Below are positions 56,071 to 64,000 of a stretch of DNA of 64,000 bases, piece after piece. The stretch is from Pseudomonas sp. KU43P (GTDB taxonomy: Bacteria; Pseudomonadota; Gammaproteobacteria; Pseudomonadales; Pseudomonadaceae), in NCBI RefSeq assembly GCF_033095865.1, contig NZ_AP019365.1, positions 3,073,501 through 3,137,500 on the forward strand, written 5' to 3'. The notes under the pieces are model-generated. The model searched no databases. It was not told the DNA's origin and saw nothing but the letters and a program-made list of their open reading frames with translations. Each line of letters begins with the position of its first letter. Within the stretch, counting starts at the first letter, position 1. The position numbers and the translations under genes were made by a program.

Positions 56071-57642
56071 ATGCCCCTTACCGTAAAACGCCCTGCCCGC
56101 TGGAGTTGGCGTACCCTACTCCCCTGGGCGGTTGGCGCGTTGCCACTGGGGTTCGGCCTGATCGTGATGAACTGGCAAGTGGAGCGCGAGCTGCAGGCCA
56201 GCAGCCAGGCCACCACACGCCAGGTGGTCGAACAGGTCGAGCACATCCTCGACACCCTTGCCAGCACGGCCAACGCCCTGCTGCCGATGGCCGGCAGCCC
56301 TTGCGAGCAGGCGCAACTCACCCTGCGCAGCCAGGTCACGCGTAATGCCTATGTGCGGTCGACCAACCTGTTCCAACACAACACCCTCTATTGCACGTCG
56401 CTGTTCGGCGACTTCGATGAGCCCGTCAACGCCCGCGACTATACCGACGGCAGGTTGTGGCTGATGGATGGCAATTCGGTCACGCCGGGCCACGCCTTGC
56501 TGGTCTACCGCGCCAGCGAAGGCGAACGCGGCGCCATCACTACCGTTGACGGTGAACACCTGGTGACCGCGCTGCGCATGATCGGGCCCGACCAGCAATT
56601 GCAACTGCGTGTGGGCGATGACTGGATGGGCAAGGATGGTCTGGTGCACCAGGGTGAGCTCCCAAGGGCCCCCGTCGCCGAAGTGACGCTGAGCTCCACG
56701 CGCTACCCGTTCAGCGTGAACGGCGGCTACATCGCCGGTACCCCAGGGCAACTGCTGCGCAGCCACTACCTGGCTCCGCTCAGCCTGCTGCTGTTGTTGG
56801 GGGCAGTGGCAGGCGCCGCGTGCCGCTGGCAGATTCGCCGCGCCAATTCGCCACGTGCCGAGCTGCGCCGCGCCCTGGAGGCCGACGAATTCCTGCCATA
56901 TTTCCAGCCGGTGGTGCGCAAGGACGATTACCGCTGGGCCGGTGCGGAGGTGCTGATGCGCTGGAATCATCCCCGCGAAGGCCTGGTACGCCCCGACCTG
57001 TTCATTCCCTATGCCGAACACAGCGGGCAGATCGTCGAAATGACCCGCGCTCTGATGCTGCACACCGCGCAAAGCCTCGCGCCCTATGCTGCGTTGCTGG
57101 AAGATGGCTTCCACATTGGCGTCAACATCACCGCCGACCATTGCCGCGATCTGCAGCTGCTCGACGATTGCCGCACCTTCTTGCAACATTTCCCGCCAGG
57201 GCGGGTGGTGCTGACACTGGAGCTGACCGAACGCAAACTGATCGAAGCCACGCCCATCACCCTCGACCTGTTCGAGAAACTGCATGGAATGGGCGTGATG
57301 ATCGCCCTGGACGACTTCGGCACCGGCCAGTCGAGCCTCAACTACCTGCGCCAGTTCCAGGTCGATTACCTGAAAATCGACCAGAGCTTCGTCGCCATGA
57401 TCGGAAGCGATGCGCTGTCGCAACACATCCTCGACAGCATCATCGAGCTGTCCGGCAAGCTGGGCCTGGGCCTGGTGGCGGAAGGGGTGGAAAACGAGGT
57501 CCAACGTGACTACCTGGCCCATCATGGCGTCGATTTCCAGCAAGGTTATCTGTTCGGCCGGCCAATGCCGGCCGCCGAGTTCCTTCAGGCCCTGGCCGTC
57601 CAGCCGGGGGCCGCGCGGTTGCCCCAGGACGCCCCCCCCTGA
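56071..57642 (+). CDS. CSS-EAL cyclic-di-GMP phosphodiesterase
   Basis: The 523-residue protein has two membrane helices (about 20-36 and 230-250) around a CSS periplasmic domain with cysteines C78 (AGSPCEQ) and C108 (LYCTSLFG), then a cytosolic EAL domain (about 265-505). The EAL signature reads EVLMRW; DDFGTGQSSL, the catalytic VDYLKIDQSF and the glutamate in VAEGVENE are intact, so activity is expected. In E. coli relatives the periplasmic disulfide keeps the enzyme inactive. The motif here is CTS rather than CSS, as in the truncated relative 1.4 kb upstream. Confidence 0.9.
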   Translation: MPLTVKRPARWSWRTLLPWAVGALPLGFGLIVMNWQVERELQASSQATTRQVVEQVEHILDTLASTANALLPMAGSPCEQAQLTLRSQVTRNAYVRSTNLFQHNTLYCTSLFGDFDEPVNARDYTDGRLWLMDGNSVTPGHALLVYRASEGERGAITTVDGEHLVTALRMIGPDQQLQLRVGDDWMGKDGLVHQGELPRAPVAEVTLSSTRYPFSVNGGYIAGTPGQLLRSHYLAPLSLLLLLGAVAGAACRWQIRRANSPRAELRRALEADEFLPYFQPVVRKDDYRWAGAEVLMRWNHPREGLVRPDLFIPYAEHSGQIVEMTRALMLHTAQSLAPYAALLEDGFHIGVNITADHCRDLQLLDDCRTFLQHFPPGRVVLTLELTERKLIEATPITLDLFEKLHGMGVMIALDDFGTGQSSLNYLRQFQVDYLKIDQSFVAMIGSDALSQHILDSIIELSGKLGLGLVAEGVENEVQRDYLAHHGVDFQQGYLFGRPMPAAEFLQALAVQPGAARLPQDAPP

Positions 57643-57690
57643 GATTATGCGCGGCTGATCCACCCGCTCATTCCCCTATCCGAGGCATTC

Positions 57691-58578
57691 GTGTCAAAAG
57701 GCATTTTCTGTTCGGTCATGGCGTCCTGCCTGTTCGCCGTGATGTACTTCTATACCTCCCTGCTCACGCCACTTGATGGCGAAGAAATCTTTGGCTGGCG
57801 CACCCTGCTGACCTTGCCATGCCTGACACTGTTCATGCTGGTGAGCAAGGACTGGAAACGGGTCGGCGAACTGCTCGCGCGCGTGCGCCGCACGCCCATC
57901 CTGCTGCTGGGCATGGTCGGCACTTCGTGGTTGATGGGTGTGCAGCTCTGGCTGTTTCTCTGGGCGCCGCTGCATGGGCGCAGCCTGGAGGTCTCGATGG
58001 GCTACTTCCTGCTGCCTTTGGCGATGGTCCTGACCGGCCGGCTGGCCTATGGCGAGCGGCTTTCACGCCTGCAGAAGGTGGCCGTGAGCTGCGCCGCGCT
58101 GGGCGTGGGCCATGAGCTGTACCAGAACGGCAGCTTCGCCTGGGAGACGCTGCTGGTGACGATCGGCTACCCGATCTACTTCGTCCTGCGCCGGCGCTGC
58201 CGCACAGACCACCTGGGCGGCCTGTGGTGCGACATGTGCCTGTTGCTGCCCTGGGCTCTGTACTTCGTCAGCCAGGGGCCGCTGAGCAGTGCCGACCTGC
58301 TGGCGCACCCAGGTCTGTACGGCTTGATCCCGCTGCTCGGGGCAATCAGTGCCTCGGCGCTGATCGCCTACGTGCTGGCGAGCCGTCTGCTGCCATTCAG
58401 CCTGTTCGGCCTGCTCAGCTACGTCGAACCGGTGCTGCTGGTCGGGGTGGCGTTGCTGCTGGGCGAAACCATCGGCCCAGATCAGTGGCTGACTTACCTG
58501 CCGATCTGGGCCGCGGTACTGGTGCTGGTGCTCGAAGGGTTCAAGCACCTGATGCGTCAGCGTCGGCGTTCGGTGTAA
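57691..58578 (+). CDS. rarD: RarD-type EamA membrane protein
   Basis: The 295-residue protein has about ten hydrophobic segments and the RarD pattern [18 protein letters not shown] with [14 protein letters not shown] and [18 protein letters not shown]. Members of this EamA subgroup are called chloramphenicol-sensitive proteins, and their transport substrate is unknown. The last 38 bases overlap the end of the convergent TerC-CBS gene. Confidence 0.85.
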   Translation: MSKGIFCSVMASCLFAVMYFYTSLLTPLDGEEIFGWRTLLTLPCLTLFMLVSKDWKRVGELLARVRRTPILLLGMVGTSWLMGVQLWLFLWAPLHGRSLEVSMGYFLLPLAMVLTGRLAYGERLSRLQKVAVSCAALGVGHELYQNGSFAWETLLVTIGYPIYFVLRRRCRTDHLGGLWCDMCLLLPWALYFVSQGPLSSADLLAHPGLYGLIPLLGAISASALIAYVLASRLLPFSLFGLLSYVEPVLLVGVALLLGETIGPDQWLTYLPIWAAVLVLVLEGFKHLMRQRRRSV

Positions 58579-60112
58579 GGCGCACCTGGCGCACCCGGCG
58601 CTCCTCCACCGCCACCACGGTCATGCTCCAGCCGTTCCAGGCCAGGTGGTCACCGACCACCGGCAGCCGGTCGAGCAGGCTCATCACCAGGCCCGCCAGG
58701 GTCTGGTAGTCCTCCGTCGCACGGGCGACGAAACCGGTGCGGGCCTGGACCTGGCTGAGGTTCAGCGCGCCGCTGACGACAAAGCTGTCACCTTCCTCGA
58801 CGATCGCCGGCCCTTCCACTTCGCTGGCGTCCGGCAGCTCACCGGCGATCGACTCCAGGATATCGGTCATGGTCAGCAGGCCGGTGAAATCACCGAATTC
58901 GTTGACCACGAAGGCAATGTGAGTCGACTGGCTACGCATCTGTTCCAAGGCGTTGAGGATGCTGAAGCTTTCCAGCAGGTTCAACGGCGCATGGGCCATG
59001 CGTTCCAGGTCAGGCTCACTGCCTGACAGGTACTCCTTGAGCAGCTCTTTCTTGTGCACGAAACCCAGCGGCTCGTCGATCCGACCGTCGCGAATCAGCG
59101 GCAAGCGCGAGTAAGGCGAGTGGGCCAGTGCTGCGGTGATTGCCGCAGCCGGCTGCGCCAGGTCGAGCACATCGACTTCGGCGCGGGCGGTCATTACGGT
59201 ACGAATCGGCCGCTCGGCGAGGTTCAGCACGCCGCTGATCATCACCCGCTCACGACGGTCGAACAGCACCTGCTCTTCGCCACCTTCGACCAGGTCGGCA
59301 ATTTCCTCACCCACCTCATCGGCCTCGACCCGGCGCCCACCCAGCAGGCGCAGCACGGCATGGGCGGTGCGCTCACGCAGCGGCCGGTGCTGCTGCAGGC
59401 TGCGCTTGCGACGGGCACGGGCCAGCTGGTTGAACAGCTCGATGAGAATCGAGAAGCCGATCGCCGCGTACAGATAACCTTTCGGGATATGGAAGCCCAG
59501 GCCTTCGGCGGTGAGGCTGAAGCCGATCATCATCAGGAAGCCCAGGCACAGCATGATCACCGTCGGGTGGGCGTTGACGAAACGGGTCAGTGGCTTGCTG
59601 GCGACGATCATGATGCCGATCGAGAAAATCACCGCAATCATCATCACCGACAGATGTTCGACCATGCCCACCGCGGTGATCACCGCATCCAGCGAGAACA
59701 CGGCGTCCAGCACCACGATCTGCGCCACGATCGGCCAGAACGCGGCGTGACGCAACGTACCGCTGGCCTGGGTGACATGGCCCTCGAGGCGTTCGTGTAG
59801 CTCCATGGTGGCCTTGAACAACAGGAACACACCCCCAAACAGCATGATCAGGTCACGGCCGGAGAAGCTCTTGCCGAACACTTCGAACAGCGGTGCGGTG
59901 AGGGTGACCATCCACGAAATACTGGCCAGCAGGCCCAGGCGCATGATCAGCGCAAGGCTCAGGCCGATCACCCGGGCACGGTCGCGCTGATGGGGTGGCA
60001 GCTTGTCGGCCAGGATGGCGATGAACACCAGGTTGTCGATACCCAGCACCAGCTCGAGGACGATAAGCGTCAGCAGGCCTAGCCAGGCCGTGGGGTCGGC
60101 TAGCCATTCCAT
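58541..60112 (-). CDS. TerC-CBS-CorC membrane protein
   Basis: The 523-residue protein has an N-terminal TerC-type membrane region with about seven helices (residues 1-235; [20 protein letters not shown] and [18 protein letters not shown] carry the intramembrane aspartates). Two CBS domains (about 300-430; [34 protein letters not shown]) and a C-terminal CorC_HlyC domain follow. This YegH/YoaE layout is thought to move divalent metal ions. It converges on rarD with a 38-base overlap. Confidence 0.9.
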   Translation of the reverse strand: MEWLADPTAWLGLLTLIVLELVLGIDNLVFIAILADKLPPHQRDRARVIGLSLALIMRLGLLASISWMVTLTAPLFEVFGKSFSGRDLIMLFGGVFLLFKATMELHERLEGHVTQASGTLRHAAFWPIVAQIVVLDAVFSLDAVITAVGMVEHLSVMMIAVIFSIGIMIVASKPLTRFVNAHPTVIMLCLGFLMMIGFSLTAEGLGFHIPKGYLYAAIGFSILIELFNQLARARRKRSLQQHRPLRERTAHAVLRLLGGRRVEADEVGEEIADLVEGGEEQVLFDRRERVMISGVLNLAERPIRTVMTARAEVDVLDLAQPAAAITAALAHSPYSRLPLIRDGRIDEPLGFVHKKELLKEYLSGSEPDLERMAHAPLNLLESFSILNALEQMRSQSTHIAFVVNEFGDFTGLLTMTDILESIAGELPDASEVEGPAIVEEGDSFVVSGALNLSQVQARTGFVARATEDYQTLAGLVMSLLDRLPVVGDHLAWNGWSMTVVAVEERRVRQVRLTPNADADASGA

Positions 60113-60371
60113 TAGCGGGTACTCACGAAGAATGCGTCACGAGGACGGGGGAAGGATGGCCGGGACGGCCGGGGACTGGGGGGCTCCGCGAAGGTGCTCA
60201 TGGGGACCTTGATAACAATTAGGGAAGACGATGCTACAAGCACAGCAGCTTTTTCTGATAGCGCGAAACTATTACAAAACCTGTAAAGGAACCGGTGGGG
60301 ATTTTTCTTCAATACACCGGCCTGCCGGGGCGACAGGATGGCGGCATCATTCAACGGGTGGAGATACTTCG

Positions 60372-60953
60372 ATGAGTCTGTCCCTTTCCATGGCTGCTTT
60401 CGCATTGGCAGCATCGATTTCCCCCGGCCCGGTCAACATCGTCGCCCTCGGCAGCGGTGCCCGTCACGGATTGCGTGCGAGCCTGGCGCATGTGGCGGGA
60501 GCGACGCTGGGGTTCTGCCTGCTGCTGGTGCTGGTGGGCCTGGGGCTGCACGAATTGTTGCTGCATTGGCCGTTGCTGGGTGTCGCGCTACGTTGGGGTG
60601 GTGTGGCGTTTCTGCTGTACATGGCCTGGAAGCTGGCCAGCGATGACGGCCAGATAGGCGGCGAGCACAGCCTGCAGGCGCCGTCGGCCTGGCAAGGCGC
60701 CGCGATGCAGTGGCTGAACCCCAAGGCCTGGCTGGCGGCGGTGGCGGGCGTTGGCGCGTATACCGGTGGAGAGCAGCCGCTGCTGTGGCTGTTTACCTGG
60801 ATCTATGGGCCTATCTGTTTTGTTTCGGTGGCCTGTTGGGCGTGGGCTGGAAGTGTCATTCGGCAGTACTTGAGCCAGGCACGTTACCTGCGGCTGCTCA
60901 ATCGCGGCTTGGCGGTGTTGTTGGTAGGCAGTGCGGTGTATCTGGTCTTCTGA
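60372..60953 (+). CDS. LysE-family exporter
   Basis: The 193-residue protein has about six hydrophobic segments and LysE/RhtB signatures (ISPGPVNIVALGSGARHG near residue 17, WLNPKAWLAAVAGVGAY near 115). These exporters remove amino acids such as lysine, homoserine or threonine. GGAG lies upstream of ATG 60372. It is convergent with an AraC gene whose 3' end overlaps its last codons; LysE genes often sit beside their regulators. Confidence 0.87.
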   Translation: MSLSLSMAAFALAASISPGPVNIVALGSGARHGLRASLAHVAGATLGFCLLLVLVGLGLHELLLHWPLLGVALRWGGVAFLLYMAWKLASDDGQIGGEHSLQAPSAWQGAAMQWLNPKAWLAAVAGVGAYTGGEQPLLWLFTWIYGPICFVSVACWAWAGSVIRQYLSQARYLRLLNRGLAVLLVGSAVYLVF

Positions 60954-61794
60954 TGCTGGCTTTGCAGGCCCTATCGCCGGCAAGCCGGCTCCCACGGAGG
61001 GTCGGCTTGCCGGAGACAGGGCCTGCTCGATAATGCCCAGGCGTCGCCGCCAGATGCTGTTTGAACGCCCGCTGCAAGTGCGCCTGGTCGGCAAACCCCG
61101 CCTCAACCGCCACTTCGGCGATCGCCCTGCCCCTGCGCAATTGCGCCCGCGCATGCTGCACCCGCTGATCCAGCAGGTAACCATGGGGAGTAAGACCAAA
61201 ACGCTGGCCGAACGCGCGAATCAGGTAGGACCGCGAAAGGCCACTGGCTGCACAGATATCCTCCAGGCTAAGCGAGTCGACGCGGTGAGCACGAATGAAC
61301 GCTGCCGCGGCTTCCAGGCGCGGGTGTTCATTGCGCGCCTCACAGGCGATGGCCTGCAAATGCCCCGGTAGCTCGTTGAAAAAGCCCGCCAGGCAAGCTT
61401 CACGATCGTCATTCTCGTCATCGAACAGGTCGGCGAATAGCTGCAGCAGCCGTTGGTACAACGCAGGCGAAGTACTCCAAGTCTGAGTGGGCAGCACGAA
61501 ACCCAGCGCCTGCAACCACGGCATATCGACGAACAGCATCAGGTACGACCAACCTTCCCCCTCGATGGGATTGCAGGTGTGCACCACACCCGGGTTCATC
61601 AGCACGGTGGTCCCGGCGCTCACTTCGTGCCGACTGTTGCCGCTCAGGTACGTACTACGCCCACCGGTGATCACACCGATGGAAAAACTCTCATGGGAAT
61701 GGGCCGCATAGCACACCTTGCGCCCATCCCCCACACGCCGGGCCTCGACGAAGGGTAACGCCGGATCTCGCCAGAACCGCGACACTTCGATCAT
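60898..61794 (-). CDS. AraC-family regulator with a REP-derived C-terminal tail
   Basis: The 298-residue protein has a cupin-like AraC N-terminal domain (about 10-150; HSHESFSIGVITGG and MNPGVVHTCNP) and two helix-turn-helix motifs (about 170-265; SLEDICAASGLSRSYLIRAF and IAEVAVEAGFADQAHLQRAF). Family homology normally ends shortly after GHYR (near 258). The last 38 residues read through a REP pair (GKPTLRGSRLAGDRACKASI) and then run antisense into lysE, ending at 60898. It probably regulates the adjacent LysE exporter. Confidence 0.85.
   Translation of the reverse strand: MIEVSRFWRDPALPFVEARRVGDGRKVCYAAHSHESFSIGVITGGRSTYLSGNSRHEVSAGTTVLMNPGVVHTCNPIEGEGWSYLMLFVDMPWLQALGFVLPTQTWSTSPALYQRLLQLFADLFDDENDDREACLAGFFNELPGHLQAIACEARNEHPRLEAAAAFIRAHRVDSLSLEDICAASGLSRSYLIRAFGQRFGLTPHGYLLDQRVQHARAQLRRGRAIAEVAVEAGFADQAHLQRAFKQHLAATPGHYRAGPVSGKPTLRGSRLAGDRACKASIRRPDTPHCLPTTPPSRD
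60965..61026. repeat. REP pair inside the AraC gene's 3' end
   Basis: GGCCCTATCGCCGGCAAGCC to CTCCCACGG (60967-60995) and GGCTTGCCGG with AGACAGGGCC (61001-61023) face each other. The second copy lost the GGGAGCC arm. It is translated as the tail of the AraC protein on the minus strand. Confidence 0.83.
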
Positions 61795-61803
61795 CGCTCC
61801 CCC

Positions 61804-62346
61804 TCACTCGCCGCTGTCGTGCACCACCACCAGCAACTGCGCCGGGCGCGGGCCCACCGAACGCAGGCGGTGCGGGGTCTGGGCATTGAAATGCAGTGCA
61901 TCGCCCTGCTCCAGCACTACACGCTCGTTCATGAAGTCGACTTCCACCTGGCCTTCATGCACGAACAGGAACTCCTCGCCCTGGTGCTCCTTGAACGTCG
62001 GGTCGCTGAACTCGGTCGGCGGCTGGATCAGGAACGGCAACAGGCTGCGCTGCCCGACCTGGCTGGTCAGCGCCGCATAGCCCGGCCCCTGCCCGTCGCC
62101 CACCAGCGCCTGACGCTCGCCCTGGCGCACCAGGCTGTAGCGGCCCTGCCCAGCCTGCTCCTCGGCGAACAGCTCCTCGACATTGACGTTCAACGCCCGC
62201 GCCAGCTTCAGCGCAGCCGCAATCGAAGGCGTATTCAAACCCCGTTCGACCTTGGAAAGGTAGCTTTTGGTCATGCCCGCCTTCTCGGCCAGCACCTCAA
62301 GCGTGATCCCCAGTTTTTTTCTGAGTAATTTCAATCGGATAGACAT
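61804..62346 (-). CDS. XRE-family regulator with cupin sensor
   Basis: The 180-residue protein has an N-terminal helix-turn-helix (about 1-60, KKLGITLEVLAEKAGMTKSY then LSKVERGLNTPSIAAALKLA) and a C-terminal cupin (about 105-178, GEEFLFVHEGQVEVDFMNER and EQGDALHFNAQTPHRLRS). Such regulators sense small polar molecules through the cupin barrel. ATG 62346 is preferred over a start at 62397. It is divergent from the class II aldolase, with 156 bases between, so it probably controls the aldolase/DapA-like operon. Confidence 0.9.
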   Translation of the reverse strand: MSIRLKLLRKKLGITLEVLAEKAGMTKSYLSKVERGLNTPSIAAALKLARALNVNVEELFAEEQAGQGRYSLVRQGERQALVGDGQGPGYAALTSQVGQRSLLPFLIQPPTEFSDPTFKEHQGEEFLFVHEGQVEVDFMNERVVLEQGDALHFNAQTPHRLRSVGPRPAQLLVVVHDSGE

Positions 62347-62502
62347 GTGAAACGGGCTTCCCAAACGAACGCACTTGCTTATGACACTTTGTGTCATATA
62401 GGATATTTTGTGTCATGTGTTTGGCCGCCTCTCCACCGACCAAAGTATCGAGGCGGGCAAGCACCGACATCGACCATCACGCCACAGAGGACCTAACCCC
62501 CC

Positions 62503-63285
62503 ATGGCCAAGACCCTGTCACACAGCAAAGACCAGCTGGTGCAAAAAGCCCTGACGCAGATGCAAGGCTCGCTTGCCGATAATACGTGGACTGTACGGGA
62601 AAAGCTGGCCCTGACCTGCCGAATTCTGTTCGACCATGGCCATGACTCCGGCCTTGCCGGGCAGATCAGCGCCCGCGGCCCGCAGCCAGGCACCTTCTAC
62701 ACCCAGCAACTGGGCCTGGGCTTCGACGAGATCACCGCCAGCAACCTGCTGTTGGTCAACGAGGACCTGGAGGTGCTTGACGGCCAAGGCATGCCCAACC
62801 CGGCCAACCGCTTCCACAGCTGGGTGTACCGTGCGCGCCCGGACGTGAACTGCATCATCCACACCCACCCGACCCATGTCGCGGCGCTGTCCATGCTCGA
62901 AGTACCGCTGGTGGTTTCGCACATGGATCTGTGCCCGCTCTATGACGATTGCGCCTTCCTGGAAGCCTGGCCTGGCGTGCCGGTGGGCAACGAAGAAGGT
63001 GAAATCATCAGTGCCGCCCTCGGCGACAAGCGCGCCATCCTGCTCTCGCACCACGGCCAACTCTCCACCGGCACCAGCATCGAACAGGCGTGCGTCTACG
63101 CCCAGTTGATCGAGCGCGCCGCGCGCCTGCAATTGCTGGCCATGGCCGCCGGGACGGTAAAGCCCATCGCGCCGGAACTGGGCCGTGAAGCACACGATTG
63201 GATCGACCGGCCCAAGCGCCATGTTGCCGCGTTCAACTACTTTGCCCGGCAGAGCCTGCGTGCCCACGCCGACTGCCTGAACTGA
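62503..63285 (+). CDS. Class II aldolase/adducin-family enzyme
   Basis: The 260-residue enzyme has the class II aldolase zinc site HTHPTHVAAL with the late histidine in LSHHGQLSTG, and the early motif GLAGQISARG with PGTFYTQQLGLGFDEIT. Members cleave fuculose- or rhamnulose-phosphate-like substrates or decarboxylate related acids. It is followed after 33 bases by a DapA-family lyase gene. The ATG has GAGG upstream (CACAGAGGACC). The exact substrate is not evident. Confidence 0.87.
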   Translation: MAKTLSHSKDQLVQKALTQMQGSLADNTWTVREKLALTCRILFDHGHDSGLAGQISARGPQPGTFYTQQLGLGFDEITASNLLLVNEDLEVLDGQGMPNPANRFHSWVYRARPDVNCIIHTHPTHVAALSMLEVPLVVSHMDLCPLYDDCAFLEAWPGVPVGNEEGEIISAALGDKRAILLSHHGQLSTGTSIEQACVYAQLIERAARLQLLAMAAGTVKPIAPELGREAHDWIDRPKRHVAAFNYFARQSLRAHADCLN

Positions 63286-63318
63286 CCCCTGAATGCCTTG
63301 CTTGCGGAGCCCATAATC

Positions 63319-64000
63319 ATGACCACAGAATTCAACGGCATCATCGGCTACACCATCACCCCGTTCAGCGCCGACGGCGAACACCTCGACCTGCCAGCCC
63401 TGGGCCAGTCCATCGAGCGTCTTCTCGACGGCGGCGTCCAGGCCATCGCACCTTTGGGCAGCACCGGCGAAGGCGCCTACCTGAGCGACAGCGAATGGCA
63501 GCAGGTGGCCGAATACAGCCTGGCCCAGGTTGCCAGGCGCGTCCCCACCATCGTCAGTGTGTCCGACCTGACCACCGCAGGCGCCGTGCGCCGCGCCCGT
63601 TTTGCCCAGGCCCATGGCGCCGATGCGGTGATGGTGCTGCCAGCGGCGTACTGGAAGCTCAGCGAAGCGGAAATCGTTCAGCACTACCGCGCCATCGGCA
63701 GTGCCATCGACATCCCGATCATGCTCTACAACAACCCGGCTACCAGCGGCACCGACATGCCAGTGGAGCTGATTCTGCGGATCGTGCGTGAGGTGGCCAA
63801 CGTGACCATGGTCAAGGAGAGCACCGGAGACATCCAGCGCATGCACAAGCTGCAGCTGCTCGGCGAGGGCCAGGTGCCGTTCTACAACGGTTGCAATCCC
63901 TTGGCGCTGGAAGCGTTCGTGGCGGGGGCGAAGGGCTGGTGCACGGCAGCGCCGAACCTGATTCCGGCGTTGAACCAGGCGCTTCATCAGGCTGTGCTGG
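63319..64000 (+). CDS. DapA/NAL-family aldolase, 3'-truncated by the window
   Basis: The 227 visible codons carry the dihydrodipicolinate synthase/N-acetylneuraminate lyase pattern: PLGSTGEGAYLS near residue 49, IMLYNNPATSG with the catalytic tyrosine near 137, and the Schiff-base lysine in VTMVKEST near 164. The family forms or cleaves C-C bonds of pyruvate-type keto-acids; full length is usually about 295. It shares an operon with the class II aldolase. The 5-dehydro-4-deoxyglucarate dehydratase of the galactarate route belongs to this family, but no specific feature shows this is it. Confidence 0.87.
   Translation, partial: MTTEFNGIIGYTITPFSADGEHLDLPALGQSIERLLDGGVQAIAPLGSTGEGAYLSDSEWQQVAEYSLAQVARRVPTIVSVSDLTTAGAVRRARFAQAHGADAVMVLPAAYWKLSEAEIVQHYRAIGSAIDIPIMLYNNPATSGTDMPVELILRIVREVANVTMVKESTGDIQRMHKLQLLGEGQVPFYNGCNPLALEAFVAGAKGWCTAAPNLIPALNQALHQAVL

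Noticed and set aside
63319..64000. DapA-family gene as the missing 5-dehydro-4-deoxyglucarate dehydratase of the galactarate route
   Set aside because: It is 59 kb from the galactarate genes and is coupled to a class II aldolase and another regulator; the family alone does not show this activity.

Overview
The window is a GC-rich Gram-negative chromosome segment, most like the Pseudomonas putida group. The evidence is the gene content (galactarate catabolism, mexEF-oprN next to a histidine-kinase/TPR block and hpd, pqiABC, IorAB-like oxidoreductase with a cytochrome c) and about 20 copies of a Pseudomonas-type REP palindrome (core GCCGGCAAGCCGGC followed by TCCCACA) scattered between genes. 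I saw no rRNA, tRNA, CRISPR array, insertion sequence, integrase or phage gene. About 58 protein genes are supported; both edges cut a gene.

Left part (1-20 kb): the end of a glucarate/galactarate permease, galactarate dehydratase and 2-oxoglutarate semialdehyde dehydrogenase form a hexarate-to-2-oxoglutarate operon, with a FadR-type GntR regulator facing it. The dehydratase/decarboxylase step (kdgD) is not in the window and may lie upstream. Next come a small secreted protein, a long nested inverted repeat, a YeeE/YedE sulfur transporter, a LysR regulator, a YdcZ-type membrane protein, a secreted two-module protein, a sorbosone-dehydrogenase-like lipoprotein with a DUF2231 membrane partner, two unknown genes, an OsmC-YcaO fusion, and a three-gene molybdenum hydroxylase system ([2Fe-2S] subunit, Tat-exported Mo subunit, three-haem cytochrome c).

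Middle (20-41.6 kb): a periplasmic amino-acid-binding protein; pqiA (two genes), pqiB and pqiC; a TetR regulator with a 14-helix drug pump; a four-gene sugar-acid-like operon (amidohydrolase, MFS, SDR, TIM-barrel isomerase) divergent from a LysR gene; an isochorismatase-like hydrolase; a Rieske oxygenase followed by a rubredoxin-rubredoxin reductase fusion, then LysR and TetR genes that carry similar TATATA palindromes upstream; and an unusual 930-residue protein joining an amino-acid adenylation domain, a carrier domain and a membrane acyltransferase-3 domain, followed by an MFS exporter. The adenylation-carrier-acyltransferase gene is the best candidate for an undescribed system.

Right part (41.6-64 kb): mexEF-oprN, a TPR protein, two convergent hybrid histidine kinases, a DJ-1/PfpI protein, a CSS-domain membrane protein without an EAL domain, hpd, a full CSS-EAL phosphodiesterase, rarD, a TerC-CBS protein, a LysE exporter, an AraC regulator whose 3' end runs through a REP pair, and a cupin-type XRE regulator divergent from a class II aldolase and a DapA-family enzyme cut by the window edge.

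Family assignments come from reading motifs and from memory; no database search was made. Start codons were chosen by ribosome-binding sites and overlaps, and some remain uncertain where stated.
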